Shown piece by piece: positions 1 to 6,451 of a DNA stretch of 12,675 nt. This DNA comes from Chloroflexota bacterium (lineage in GTDB: Bacteria > Chloroflexota > Anaerolineae > Fen-1058). Positions within the stretch are counted from its first letter, which is position 1, and every line of letters begins with the position of its first letter. The notes beneath the pieces were generated by a model. The model ran no database searches and was not told where the DNA came from. It saw only the letters and a program-made list of their open reading frames with translations. Location: positions 1 through 12,675 of the forward strand of contig JACRBO010000692.1 of NCBI GenBank assembly GCA_016219235.1. Reading direction: 5' to 3'. The position numbers and the translations under genes were made by a program.

Positions 1-789
1 ACCAGCCGCGCGCCCTTCAGATGGATCTGCTCTTTGAAGGTGCGGTTTCGCGATCCGGATGGGTTTGACGCCGTTGACTTCGATGCGGGCAGCGGGCTGC
101 TCGTCGGTCCCCGGCATGTCCTGACAGCCGCGCACAATGTCTATGCTCAGATCACCGGCTCTAAAGGCACCAAAGACAAACGCAAAGCGCTGCTGGTGTG
201 GGCCTATCCGGGCCGCAATGGCGACGACAAATTTCCCTTTGGCAAAGCCGAATCGGAATCCATCACCTATCTGTCGAAGTTTGAAAGCAGCCTCGACGTG
301 CGCTGGGATTACGCGCTCATCAAACTCAAGACCGCGATCGGCGATCAGAAATTCAGCAGCCTGGGCAATCAGACGTTGGGCTATTGGAGCAGCGCGAGCC
401 GCGCCCCCGGCACGCTCATTCAGCCGCTCAGCCAGGCGTTCCTCACCGGCAAGATCGTCAACGTCGGCGGCTATCCCAAGAGTCAAAGTCACACGCAGTG
501 GGTGGCGTTTGACGCCGTTAGAGATGTGCCGCCCACGATCAAAGGCCAGCGGGTCAACGAACTGATCACCTATCTCACGGACACGTCGGAAGGGCAGAGC
601 GGCGCGCCCGTGTGGCTCTTTTTCCCGAATACCGGCAAGCGCTACCTCGTCGCCGTTCACGGGGGCACCTGCCACGAAGTGTTGGATGGGTGCAAGCCCA
701 CGTCGAGAAGCCGGCCAACCTCGAATATGGGCGTCGTGATGACGAAAGATGTGGTCGATCAAATCAATGCGTGGAAACAAGCCATGTAA
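1..789 (+). CDS. V8/trypsin-like serine endopeptidase, 5' partial
   Basis: Secreted-type chymotrypsin-fold serine protease, closest in style to the glutamyl endopeptidase (V8, S1B) group. The reading frame is open back to base 1, and the residues before the TTG at 34 (PFRWICSL) fit the first strand of the family. The gene therefore starts outside the window and that TTG is not the start. Counting codons from base 1, the triad is His45 in VLTAAHN, Asp103 in RWDYALIKL and Ser200 in EGQSGAP, followed by a VAVHGG strand; the order and spacing are normal. A GSG strand precedes the His motif. Any signal peptide or N-terminal tag lies upstream and cannot be judged. The stop is 16 bp before the next start, so it is probably in one operon with the two PGB-domain hydrolases. 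The protease fold is near certain; specificity is unknown. Confidence 0.88.
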   Translation, partial: TSRAPFRWICSLKVRFRDPDGFDAVDFDAGSGLLVGPRHVLTAAHNVYAQITGSKGTKDKRKALLVWAYPGRNGDDKFPFGKAESESITYLSKFESSLDVRWDYALIKLKTAIGDQKFSSLGNQTLGYWSSASRAPGTLIQPLSQAFLTGKIVNVGGYPKSQSHTQWVAFDAVRDVPPTIKGQRVNELITYLTDTSEGQSGAPVWLFFPNTGKRYLVAVHGGTCHEVLDGCKPTSRSRPTSNMGVVMTKDVVDQINAWKQAM

Positions 790-794
790 CCAGT

Positions 795-799
795 GGAGG
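795..799 (+). promoter_or_regulatory. Shine-Dalgarno that fixes the start of the next gene
   Basis: GGAGG lies 6 nt before the ATG at 806. An in-frame ATG at 749 would overlap the protease by 41 bp and has no such site, so 806 is the better start. Confidence 0.8.
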
Positions 800-805
800 C
801 ATGAC

Positions 806-1783
806 ATGTTCGAATACGATTTACAAATCGAGCCGTTCGAGTTCGATTACGAGTTTGAAGAAGAATGGGAGGCTCCCCCGCTCAATCGATCGAGCCGTGC
901 CTACATCCAATGGGTGCAAGAATCGCTCAACAAAATCCTGGGGCTGAGGCTCAGCACCGATGGCCTCATGGGCGCGCAGACGCGCAGCGCCATTCGCAGT
1001 TTCCAGCAGAAACACGGCCTGGGCGCGGATGGTGTGGTGGGCGCCAGGACCGAAGCGGCGATCAAGGCTGCGCTGGGCGGCGCAGCCCCGCCAACGGCTC
1101 CGGCTGCCCTGAAATTTATCAAGGGCTTCTCCGGCCCGGCGGCGGAATGCACCGCGGCCTTGAGGCGCGCGGGAAAAACGCAGGCCGAGGCGCTGGCCAT
1201 CATCGACGCGCAGATTGGCGTGGCGATCACTCTGCTGCGCAAGGCGGCAAACGACCTCAAGCGCGGCAGCCGATCCGCGGCGACGCGCAAGCTGTTCCTA
1301 AAAATCTTCCGGGTCACGCCGGAATTCGTGCCGACCTGGCTGACGCCCACCGCCACCATCAAAGACCGGGGCGACGTGGTGGCGACGCGCTGCGCGCGCG
1401 TGGCCGACTTGCTGGCCGGCGGCCGCATCAAATACTTCTGCACGATCAACGCGACCAACTGCCCGGACTGCGGAAATAATCCCGGCGGCTTTGGCTGCTC
1501 AAGTTGGGGCGATGAAAGCGTGGATCCCGCCAACAGCCGGGTGATTTGCCTGGGCCATGATTTCTGGGATGCGATGAAGGCCGGTGACACGCTCTCGATA
1601 CTGGCGACGCTGATGCATGAGCCGTTCCACATTTTCTACGGCCGCTATGTGACGGAGCACGTCATGAATCGGGGCAAGTTCGGCGGGATTGACTGCATCC
1701 TGGTGTTTGCGTTCGAAGCCAATGGCCGCGCCGCGCCGCAACTGGAAAGCGACGGTTGTACCAATCGGGCCGTCAGAAAATAA
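806..1783 (+). CDS. Peptidoglycan-binding domain protein with HExxH zincin domain (M35-like)
   Basis: This 325-residue protein has three parts. Residues 1-24 are an acidic/aromatic tail (FEFDYEFEEEWE) with no signal peptide. Residues 27-90 are a PG_binding_1 module (YIQWVQESLN, DGLMGAQTRSAIRSFQ, DGVVGARTEAAI). Residues 100-325 are a catalytic-type domain. The last contains HEPFH at 271-275, a zincin HExxH site, followed by GGID with Asp296 about 20 residues on. That layout recalls the aspzincin (M35, deuterolysin or lysine-specific endopeptidase) arrangement of HExxH plus Asp. Several cysteines (212, 219, 222, 231, 248, 297, 318) suggest disulfides or a structural metal, and CPDCGNNPGGFGC could be either. 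A role as an exported protease acting at cell walls or foreign proteins is inferred. The family assignment is tentative; the zincin motif is directly visible. It sits between a serine protease and a second PGB hydrolase, 38 bp from the latter. Confidence 0.78.
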   Translation: MFEYDLQIEPFEFDYEFEEEWEAPPLNRSSRAYIQWVQESLNKILGLRLSTDGLMGAQTRSAIRSFQQKHGLGADGVVGARTEAAIKAALGGAAPPTAPAALKFIKGFSGPAAECTAALRRAGKTQAEALAIIDAQIGVAITLLRKAANDLKRGSRSAATRKLFLKIFRVTPEFVPTWLTPTATIKDRGDVVATRCARVADLLAGGRIKYFCTINATNCPDCGNNPGGFGCSSWGDESVDPANSRVICLGHDFWDAMKAGDTLSILATLMHEPFHIFYGRYVTEHVMNRGKFGGIDCILVFAFEANGRAAPQLESDGCTNRAVRK

Positions 1784-1807
1784 CTATAGAAGCCGCGTGG
1801 CTCGATC

Positions 1808-1815
1808 GGGAGGAG
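1808..1815 (+). promoter_or_regulatory. Shine-Dalgarno that fixes the start of the M15-like gene
   Basis: GGGAGGAG lies 6 nt before the ATG at 1822. The frame is open upstream to 1756, where it would overlap the previous gene, but only 1822 has a ribosome site, and it begins the acidic tail. Confidence 0.8.
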
Positions 1816-1821
1816 TACCCC

Positions 1822-3033
1822 ATGAGTATCGATGATGAATTCGAGTTCGAAGAAGAATTCGATCTATCCGCCGAATTTGAGAGTGATGAAGAACTGAGCC
1901 GTTTCCGGCGATTGCCACCTCGAACGCGTTTCAACGTGCCGCGGGTGGGTGCTCCACGCCCGATCGCGCCACCACGCCCGGGCGCGCCGCGCCCCCGACC
2001 CCGGCCGCGCTGGCCCAAATATCCACCGCCCCGCATCGGACGGCGCACGTACCTGTCTGCGCCGGACTCGTCCGCCGCCAGTGAATACGTACGCTGGGTG
2101 CAGACGCTGCTCAATCAAGCCTTGAATCTGCAACTGCCGATCGATGGCGTGATGAGCGTCCAGACGCGCAGCGCCATTCGCAGTTTTCAGGAGAAGAACG
2201 GGCTGCCCGTCACCGGCATCGTCGGCCCGGACACCGAGCGCGTGTTGCAGTCGCCAGGCGGACAGACTACCGAACCAGCACCAGCTTCTCCATCGGAAGA
2301 AGCTGAATGGGAAGGTGAAGTGAATCGCAGCAGCCGTGATTACATCATGTGGGTGCAGCAATCGCTGAACCGGATCATGGGCCTGCGGCTGGCGGTGGAT
2401 GGCATCAGCGGCACGCAGACCCGCAGCGCTGTGCGCAGCTTTCAACAGCAGCGCGGGCTGGCAGTGGACGGTATCGTCGGGCCGCAGACCGAGCAAGCCT
2501 TAAGCGCGGCCGGCGCGGGGAATCCGCCGGGCAGCGGCGGAGCGCCATCGGTTACGCCACCACCCGCCTCGACCGCGTCGCGCGTTCGGCTGGCGCAGCA
2601 AATTCTCAATCATCCGCCGATAACACTGTGGGCGTACAGTCCAACTGATTCCAGTAGTAGTGACGGGGCCGATGCATTGAGCAACATCCGTGACACGGCC
2701 GCAGGCCGCGCCGCTAAACGCAGCAGTTATGGGAATGCGCCTGGCGGCAGCGTGTATCTGGACACGCGCATGCTGGATGGTCTGCTCAAACTAGCCAGGG
2801 TCTACCGTTTACAGATCACCTCGATCGCGGGCGGTTCGCACAGTTCGACCTCGCGTCACTATGCCGGCATTGCTTTGGACATCAACTACATCAACGGCGT
2901 GCATGTCACGTCGTCGAATCCGCACTATCAAGCGCTGATGCAGCTATGCCGGACCCTGGGCGCGACTGAGGTGTTAGGGCCGGGCTATCCGGGTCACGAT
3001 ACGCATGTGCACTGTGCCTGGCCGCGACCATGA
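1822..3033 (+). CDS. Tandem peptidoglycan-binding protein with C-terminal M15-like peptidase domain
   Basis: This 403-residue protein begins with an acidic/aromatic tail (DDEFEFEEEFD, residues 4-14; more acid to 24) and a Pro/Arg-rich linker (31-75). PGB module 1 follows at about 84-144. A short acidic linker with a second tag-like patch (EEAEWEGE, 159-166) leads to PGB module 2 at 168-230, and a Pro/Ser/Gly linker leads to the catalytic domain from about 255. That domain has SRHYAGIALDI (345-354, supplying His346 and Asp353) and THVHCAW (394-400), the Zn-ligand pattern of M15/VanY/L-Ala-D-Glu endolysin peptidases. The expected role is cleavage of peptide stems of peptidoglycan, with the PGB modules anchoring to the wall. 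No signal peptide is visible, so export must use another route. The stop overlaps the next start (ATGA), which implies translational coupling. The domain calls are strong; the substrate bond is inferred. Confidence 0.85.
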   Translation: MSIDDEFEFEEEFDLSAEFESDEELSRFRRLPPRTRFNVPRVGAPRPIAPPRPGAPRPRPRPRWPKYPPPRIGRRTYLSAPDSSAASEYVRWVQTLLNQALNLQLPIDGVMSVQTRSAIRSFQEKNGLPVTGIVGPDTERVLQSPGGQTTEPAPASPSEEAEWEGEVNRSSRDYIMWVQQSLNRIMGLRLAVDGISGTQTRSAVRSFQQQRGLAVDGIVGPQTEQALSAAGAGNPPGSGGAPSVTPPPASTASRVRLAQQILNHPPITLWAYSPTDSSSSDGADALSNIRDTAAGRAAKRSSYGNAPGGSVYLDTRMLDGLLKLARVYRLQITSIAGGSHSSTSRHYAGIALDINYINGVHVTSSNPHYQALMQLCRTLGATEVLGPGYPGHDTHVHCAWPRP

Positions 3034-3848
3034 TCATCGATAGTCACTGCCACGCGGGCAAAGGCGACGGCCTGACGGGGCCGTGGGATACCGCCGCGCC
3101 GCTGGATAAATATCTGCGCCGCGCGACGCAAGCGGGCATCGATCGCACGGTGCTGTTCGCCGCATTCCATGCTGATTACGCCGTGGCGAATCGTGAAGTG
3201 GCGCGCATCATCGCCCGCAATCGCGATCGCTTCTATGGCTTCGCCTTCGTGCACGCCATTCACGATCGCGGGCGCGTGTTCAACCTGGTCAAGACAGCGG
3301 TGCAACGCTACGGGTTTTGCGGCATCAAGGTGCACCGTTACGATGCCCGCATCACGCGCGAGATTTGCGAGGCGGCACGCGCGTTTGCGCTGCCCGTGTT
3401 GTATGACGTGATGGGCGAAGTCTCGATCGTCGAATTGCTGGCGACCGAGTATCCTGATGTGAACTTCATCATCCCGCATCTGGGCAGCTTCGCCGACGAT
3501 TGGAAGGCGCAGCAAGCGTGTATCGATCCGCTGGCGCGGCATCCCAACATTTACACGGACACTTCAGGGGTACGACGCTTCGATCTGCTGGAGCAAGCCG
3601 TCGAACGCGCGGGGGCACACAAAATTCTCTTCGGCTCCGATGGGCCGTGGCTGCATCCCGGCGTAGAGTTGGCAAAAGTCTACGCGCTGAATCTATCGCC
3701 CGCCGATCGCGCGTTGGTGCTGAGTGATAATTTCCTGCGCCTGATCGCCGGGGTGAAAACCATTCCGATCGGATTGGCAAAACGTCCGATCGGTTCGGTC
3801 AGTGATCAACGTGCCATGTTGGATCCGTGGATGATGGATCAAACATGA
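3030..3848 (+). CDS. Amidohydrolase-2 family TIM-barrel hydrolase
   Basis: A 272-residue metal-dependent hydrolase of the amidohydrolase (ACMSD/decarboxylase-like) superfamily. Visible motifs are DSHCH (His6, His8) at strand 1, GIKVH (Lys100, His102), IIPHLGSF (His150), IYTDTSG (175-180) and LFGSDGPW (Asp204) at strand 8, then a typical C-terminal NFLRLIAG helix. Where most relatives have a His after strand 5 (PVLxH), this one reads PVLYDVMG, so Asp126 sits in the place of that ligand; the metal site may differ or use His102. The start is set by the 4-bp overlap with the M15-like gene, and there is no separate ribosome site, so expression is probably coupled. The last 30 residues after the barrel look like a low-conservation tail. 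Substrate is unknown. It is cytoplasmic by appearance, which is odd beside wall hydrolases. Confidence 0.82.
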   Translation: MIIDSHCHAGKGDGLTGPWDTAAPLDKYLRRATQAGIDRTVLFAAFHADYAVANREVARIIARNRDRFYGFAFVHAIHDRGRVFNLVKTAVQRYGFCGIKVHRYDARITREICEAARAFALPVLYDVMGEVSIVELLATEYPDVNFIIPHLGSFADDWKAQQACIDPLARHPNIYTDTSGVRRFDLLEQAVERAGAHKILFGSDGPWLHPGVELAKVYALNLSPADRALVLSDNFLRLIAGVKTIPIGLAKRPIGSVSDQRAMLDPWMMDQT

Positions 3849-3862
3849 GGCTAATCGTTCAA

Positions 3863-3984
3863 CGTCATTCCCGCGCGTTTCTAGCGGGAATCCACTACGC
3901 CAATCAGTGCGTAGCGCCAATCGTCACTGTGGATGCCCGACAAAGGCACGCTTCGCGGGGCATGACGTACTCATCGTCATTCCC
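3863..3984 (+). repeat. Hairpin-rich intergenic repeat (REP/MITE-like)
   Basis: A non-coding stretch between the amidohydrolase and the glycosylase. It holds a perfect 8-bp stem ATTCCCGC/GCGGGAAT (3867-3874 with 3884-3891), a 6-bp stem CTACGC/GCGTAG (3895-3900 with 3909-3914) and ATGCCC/GGGCAT (3933-3938 with 3958-3963). The direct repeat CGTCATTCCC flanks the region at 3863 and 3975. Such modules are usually dispersed in many copies. The first stem might also act as a weak terminator, but no T-run follows it. Confidence 0.6.
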
Positions 3985-4002
3985 CACAAGTCGCGGTATA
4001 CT
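3974..4002 (+). promoter_or_regulatory. Candidate sigma70-type promoter giving a leaderless start
   Basis: The -10 box is TATACT (3997-4002) and the -35 box is TCGTCA (3974-3979, 4 of 6 matches), with a 17-bp spacer. The predicted transcription start coincides with the ATG at 4009, and no Shine-Dalgarno is present. The -35 box lies in the end of the repeat. Confidence 0.5.
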
Positions 4003-4008
4003 TTCTGA

Positions 4009-5088
4009 ATGCCCACCTTCGACATCCCAACGCAGCGACTCTACAACCAACATCTCCTCGGCCTCAAATTCGAGACGCCCGCTGAAGTCGTCGCGTATTT
4101 CGGCGCGGTACAGGCACAGGATTACGCCGGCGCGAAGTGGGCGGTGGCCCAACGCACGACGGACCTGACAGACGCCGATCTCGATCGGGCGTTGGCCGAC
4201 GGCTCGATCTTGCGCACGCACGTGCTGCGACCCACGTGGCATTTCGTCACACCCGCCGACATCCGGTGGATGCTGGCCCTCACTGCGCCGCGCGTCAAAG
4301 CGGCGGGCGCCTCCCGGTGGCGTCAACTTGGTCTGGACGAGGCGTTGGTCAAGCGCAGTAACGCCGCGTTGATTAAAGCGCTGCCTGGCGGGAAACAACT
4401 CACGCGCCTTGAACTGGCGGCAGCGATCGATCGAGCGGGCATCGCCACAAACGGTGAGCGGTCGGGCCACATTCTGATGCGGGCTGAATTGGACGGCCTC
4501 ATTTGCAGCGGCGGGCGGCGCGGCAAGCAGTTCACGTATGCGCTGTTGGACGAGCGCGCCCCAAATGCCAGGACACTGCCGCGCGATGAGGCGTTGGCGC
4601 AACTCGCCCTGCGCTACTTCACCGGTCACGGGCCGGCCACTGTTCAGGACCTCGCGTGGTGGTCCGGCTTGACGCTGACGGATGCGCGGCGCGGTCTTGA
4701 GTCGATCAAAGATCAACTGCGGCGCGAAGTGCTTGACGATCAAGACTACTGGCTGGCGGCATCTGACAAACACGCCAAAGCGGCTGCGCCGACGGCCTTG
4801 CTCCTGCCTGCCTTCGATGAATACACCGTTGGTTATGCCGATCGCAGCGCCGTGTTTGATGCCGCACACACCGATCAACTCGACGTGCGAAACAGCGGCC
4901 TGGCCCTCGCGCCTGTCGTGCTGATCCGGGGGCGAATCGTGGGCAATTGGAAACGGACTTTGCAGAAGGACGCGGTGGTGATGGAACTGAAACCTTTCAG
5001 GCCGTTGACGAAAATCGAGCAGCGGGCCATCACGCAGGCCGCCGAACACTACGGCGCGTTTCTGGGGCTGTCCGTGGTGTGGGAATAG
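4009..5088 (+). CDS. HTH_42 / AlkZ-like winged-helix protein, candidate DNA glycosylase
   Basis: A 359-residue member of the HTH_42 superfamily (winged helix DNA-binding domain-containing proteins, the group of AlkZ and YcaQ/AlkX). Early motifs are AVQAQDYAGAKWAVAQR (33-49) and ILRTHVLRPTWHFV (67-80). The Gln35-Ala-Gln37 triplet matches the Q-phi-Q catalytic motif of AlkZ, which removes bulky N-alkyl adducts and interstrand crosslinks; YcaQ has Q-phi-D. Later segments (EALAQLALRYFTGHGPATVQ, then LLPAFDEYTVGY) are the usual C-terminal family landmarks. Length is normal. It stands alone: no toxin-biosynthesis genes flank it, so a housekeeping or general resistance role in base excision is inferred. 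There is no ribosome site; a promoter is placed for a leaderless message. The superfamily call is firm; glycosylase activity is inferred from the motif. Confidence 0.85.
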   Translation: MPTFDIPTQRLYNQHLLGLKFETPAEVVAYFGAVQAQDYAGAKWAVAQRTTDLTDADLDRALADGSILRTHVLRPTWHFVTPADIRWMLALTAPRVKAAGASRWRQLGLDEALVKRSNAALIKALPGGKQLTRLELAAAIDRAGIATNGERSGHILMRAELDGLICSGGRRGKQFTYALLDERAPNARTLPRDEALAQLALRYFTGHGPATVQDLAWWSGLTLTDARRGLESIKDQLRREVLDDQDYWLAASDKHAKAAAPTALLLPAFDEYTVGYADRSAVFDAAHTDQLDVRNSGLALAPVVLIRGRIVGNWKRTLQKDAVVMELKPFRPLTKIEQRAITQAAEHYGAFLGLSVVWE

Positions 5089-5146
5089 GTATTTTCACTG
5101 AACCTGCTATCAATGCTTGATTCGTTTTCGTGATCTACTCGCTCTC

Positions 5147-5186
5147 GCACTACGCGACTACGTGACTATCTCACTATCCAACTATG
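5147..5186 (+). repeat. Five tandem 8-bp repeats ending in the start codon
   Basis: Units GCACTACG, CGACTACG, TGACTATC, TCACTATC and CAACTATG follow each other without gaps. Consensus is NNACTAYS with an invariant ACTA. The fifth unit supplies the ATG at 5184 of the YdeI-family gene. The rest of the gap from 5089 to 5146 shows nothing further. Confidence 0.75.
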
Positions 5187-5765
5187 CCAACCTTCTTCCC
5201 TACTCCCGCCGATTTTCGCCGCTGGCTGAAAACCCATCACGCTACCGAAAAAGAGCTACTGGTCGGCTTCTACAAGATCGGCTCCGGCCAGCCGAGTATT
5301 ACGTGGCCGGAGTCGGTCGATCAGGCGTTGTGCTTTGGCTGGATCGATGGGGTTCGCAAGCGCGTCGATGACGAGAGTTACACCATCCGCTTCACGCCGC
5401 GCAAGTCCACCAGTACGTGGAGCGCCGTCAACATCAAGCGCGTGGAAGAACTGACGCAGCAGGGCTTGATGCAGCCCGCCGGCCTGAAGGCGTTTGAGGC
5501 GCGCAAGGAAAACCGATCGGGCATCTACTCTTACGAACAGCGCAGCGCGGCATTGCCACCTGAATACGAAAAGGTGTTGAAGAAAAACAAAGCCGCGTGG
5601 ACGTTCTTCCAGGCGCAGCCCGCGTCCTATCGCAAAGCGGCCATGTGGTGGATCGTCAGTGGCAAGCAGGAAGCGACGCGCCTCAAGCGGCTGGAGCAGT
5701 TGATCGATCTGTCTGCGCGCGAACAACAGATTCCGCAATTCAGGCGCCGCACGCCGTCTAAGTAA
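5184..5765 (+). CDS. YdeI/OmpD-associated family protein
   Basis: A 193-residue protein of the YdeI/OmpD-associated family (also called bacteriocin-protection family; molecular function not established). Landmarks are WLKTHHATEKELLVGFYK (14-31), the signature ALCFGWIDG (48-56), RFTPRKSTSTWSAVN (69-83) and a C-terminal basic helical part (about 120-193). Length and order are typical and the protein looks intact. No signal peptide or membrane segment is seen, so it is probably cytoplasmic. The ATG at 5184 fits the family N terminus, but there is no Shine-Dalgarno; the codon is part of a tandem 8-bp repeat. It is likely monocistronic, since repeats lie on both sides. Confidence 0.85.
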   Translation: MPTFFPTPADFRRWLKTHHATEKELLVGFYKIGSGQPSITWPESVDQALCFGWIDGVRKRVDDESYTIRFTPRKSTSTWSAVNIKRVEELTQQGLMQPAGLKAFEARKENRSGIYSYEQRSAALPPEYEKVLKKNKAAWTFFQAQPASYRKAAMWWIVSGKQEATRLKRLEQLIDLSAREQQIPQFRRRTPSK

Positions 5766-5790
5766 TACCAAATCCAGTTGCTTACTTATC

Positions 5791-5872
5791 GCATCCTTCG
5801 ACTACGCGGCGGGCGTCCTTCGACTCCACTGCGTTCCGCTCAGGATGCGCCCGCCGCGTAGTCGAAGGATGC
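5791..5872 (+). repeat. Perfect 25-bp inverted repeat with a repeat-like loop
   Basis: The left arm 5791-5815 is exactly complementary to the right arm 5848-5872, around a 32-bp loop (5816-5847). Each arm carries GCATCCTTCGACTACGCGGC or its complement. The loop starts with TCCTTCGACTCC, echoing the arm, and ends in CTCAGGATG, so the element looks like nested copies of one small dispersed motif. As RNA it would form a very stable hairpin after the YdeI-family stop and might end transcription, though there is no T-tract. Confidence 0.8.
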
Positions 5873-5905
5873 TTGCGAATACTTTTCAATCTGACTCGGT
5901 ATAAG

Positions 5906-6268
5906 ATGAACCTCGATAACCCCGTGATCAAACTTTGCCTCGCAGGCACACAGGCCGAATTTGAACATCGCCTCGACGACGCGCGCCGCCTGTATCGGCA
6001 AGCGTGGAACGCCGCCACCGATGATTACGAAGCCTGCATCGCCGCGCACTACGTCGCCCGCCATCAGACCACACCTCACGACACTTTGCGCTGGAATCAA
6101 ATCGCTCTAGATCGCGCCGAAGCTGCCGATGCCGATCGAGTTGGCGAGTTCTACCCCTCGCTCTATTTGAATCTGGGCCGCTCGCACGAAGTCCTCGGCC
6201 AGCACGCCGAAGCGCAGCGGTATTATGATCTGGCCGCTGACCTGGGCCTTGTCCATCAAACCGATTGA
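5906..6268 (+). CDS. Small TPR-like helical protein
   Basis: A 120-residue protein, all helical by sequence. It has two tetratricopeptide-like hairpins: about 14-35 (GTQAEFEHRLDDARRLYRQA) and about 83-114 (SLYLNLGRSHEVLGQHAEAQ followed by RYYDLAADLG). Between them are ACIAAHYVARHQ and an LRWNQIALDRA helix. It probably serves as a protein-interaction scaffold; no enzymatic motif is visible and I cannot name a partner. The ATG at 5906 begins MNLDNPVIKLC, which looks like a natural N terminus. A TTG 33 bp upstream lies at the edge of the inverted repeat and is unlikely. There is no Shine-Dalgarno. TATAAG directly abuts the ATG and may be a -10 box, in which case the GTG at 5924 would be an alternative start. 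Confidence 0.7.
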   Translation: MNLDNPVIKLCLAGTQAEFEHRLDDARRLYRQAWNAATDDYEACIAAHYVARHQTTPHDTLRWNQIALDRAEAADADRVGEFYPSLYLNLGRSHEVLGQHAEAQRYYDLAADLGLVHQTD

Positions 6269-6297
6269 CCTCTCACTTCTCAAATCGTCTGCGTAGT

Positions 6298-6451
6298 TTG
6301 ACAATGTTAGGTTTCACCGTTAAAGGTCGGCGAATGGAATTCGCGCCTACAACTACACAAAGCCGACCTTCGTCGGCTAGTCGGCGCAGGCCGACTTCGT
6401 GTAGTTGTTGCTGCGATTTTAATCGCCTATGCGGCAATCTAACATTGTCAA
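6298..6451 (+). mobile_element. MITE-like element with 13-bp perfect terminal inverted repeats
   Basis: The ends are TTGACAATGTTAG (6298-6310) and its exact complement (6439-6451). Inside is a symmetrical set of hairpins. A left stem is GCGAAT/ATTCGC (6330-6335 with 6339-6344). A central 58-nt palindrome (6350-6407) opens with a perfect CAACTACAC/GTGTAGTTG stem and continues with mismatches and wobbles to a 2-nt loop. A right stem is GCGATT/AATCGC (6413-6418 with 6421-6426). GTAGT occurs just outside the left end (6293-6297) and 1 bp outside the right end (6453-6457), a possible 5-bp target duplication. No transposase is encoded; any mobility would have to be supplied in trans. Confidence 0.72.

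Noticed and set aside
21..33. ATG at 21 as start of the first gene
   Set aside because: It is in a different frame from the protease, whose frame is open to base 1.
749..805. N-terminal extension of the zincin gene to an ATG at 749
   Set aside because: It overlaps the protease by 41 bp, whereas the ATG at 806 has a Shine-Dalgarno and begins the acidic tail.
1..3848. Full contractile injection system locus
   Set aside because: No sheath, tube, baseplate or ATPase gene is visible; only possible cargo-like proteins are.
3904..5049. Long 381-codon open frame on the minus strand
   Set aside because: It lies antisense to the well-supported HTH_42 gene, has no recognisable domain, and has shadow-type composition.
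5147..5186. CRISPR array
   Set aside because: The units are 8 bp and contiguous, with no spacers.
5873..5905. TTG start for the TPR-like protein
   Set aside because: It begins at the edge of the inverted repeat; the ATG at 5906 gives a natural N terminus.
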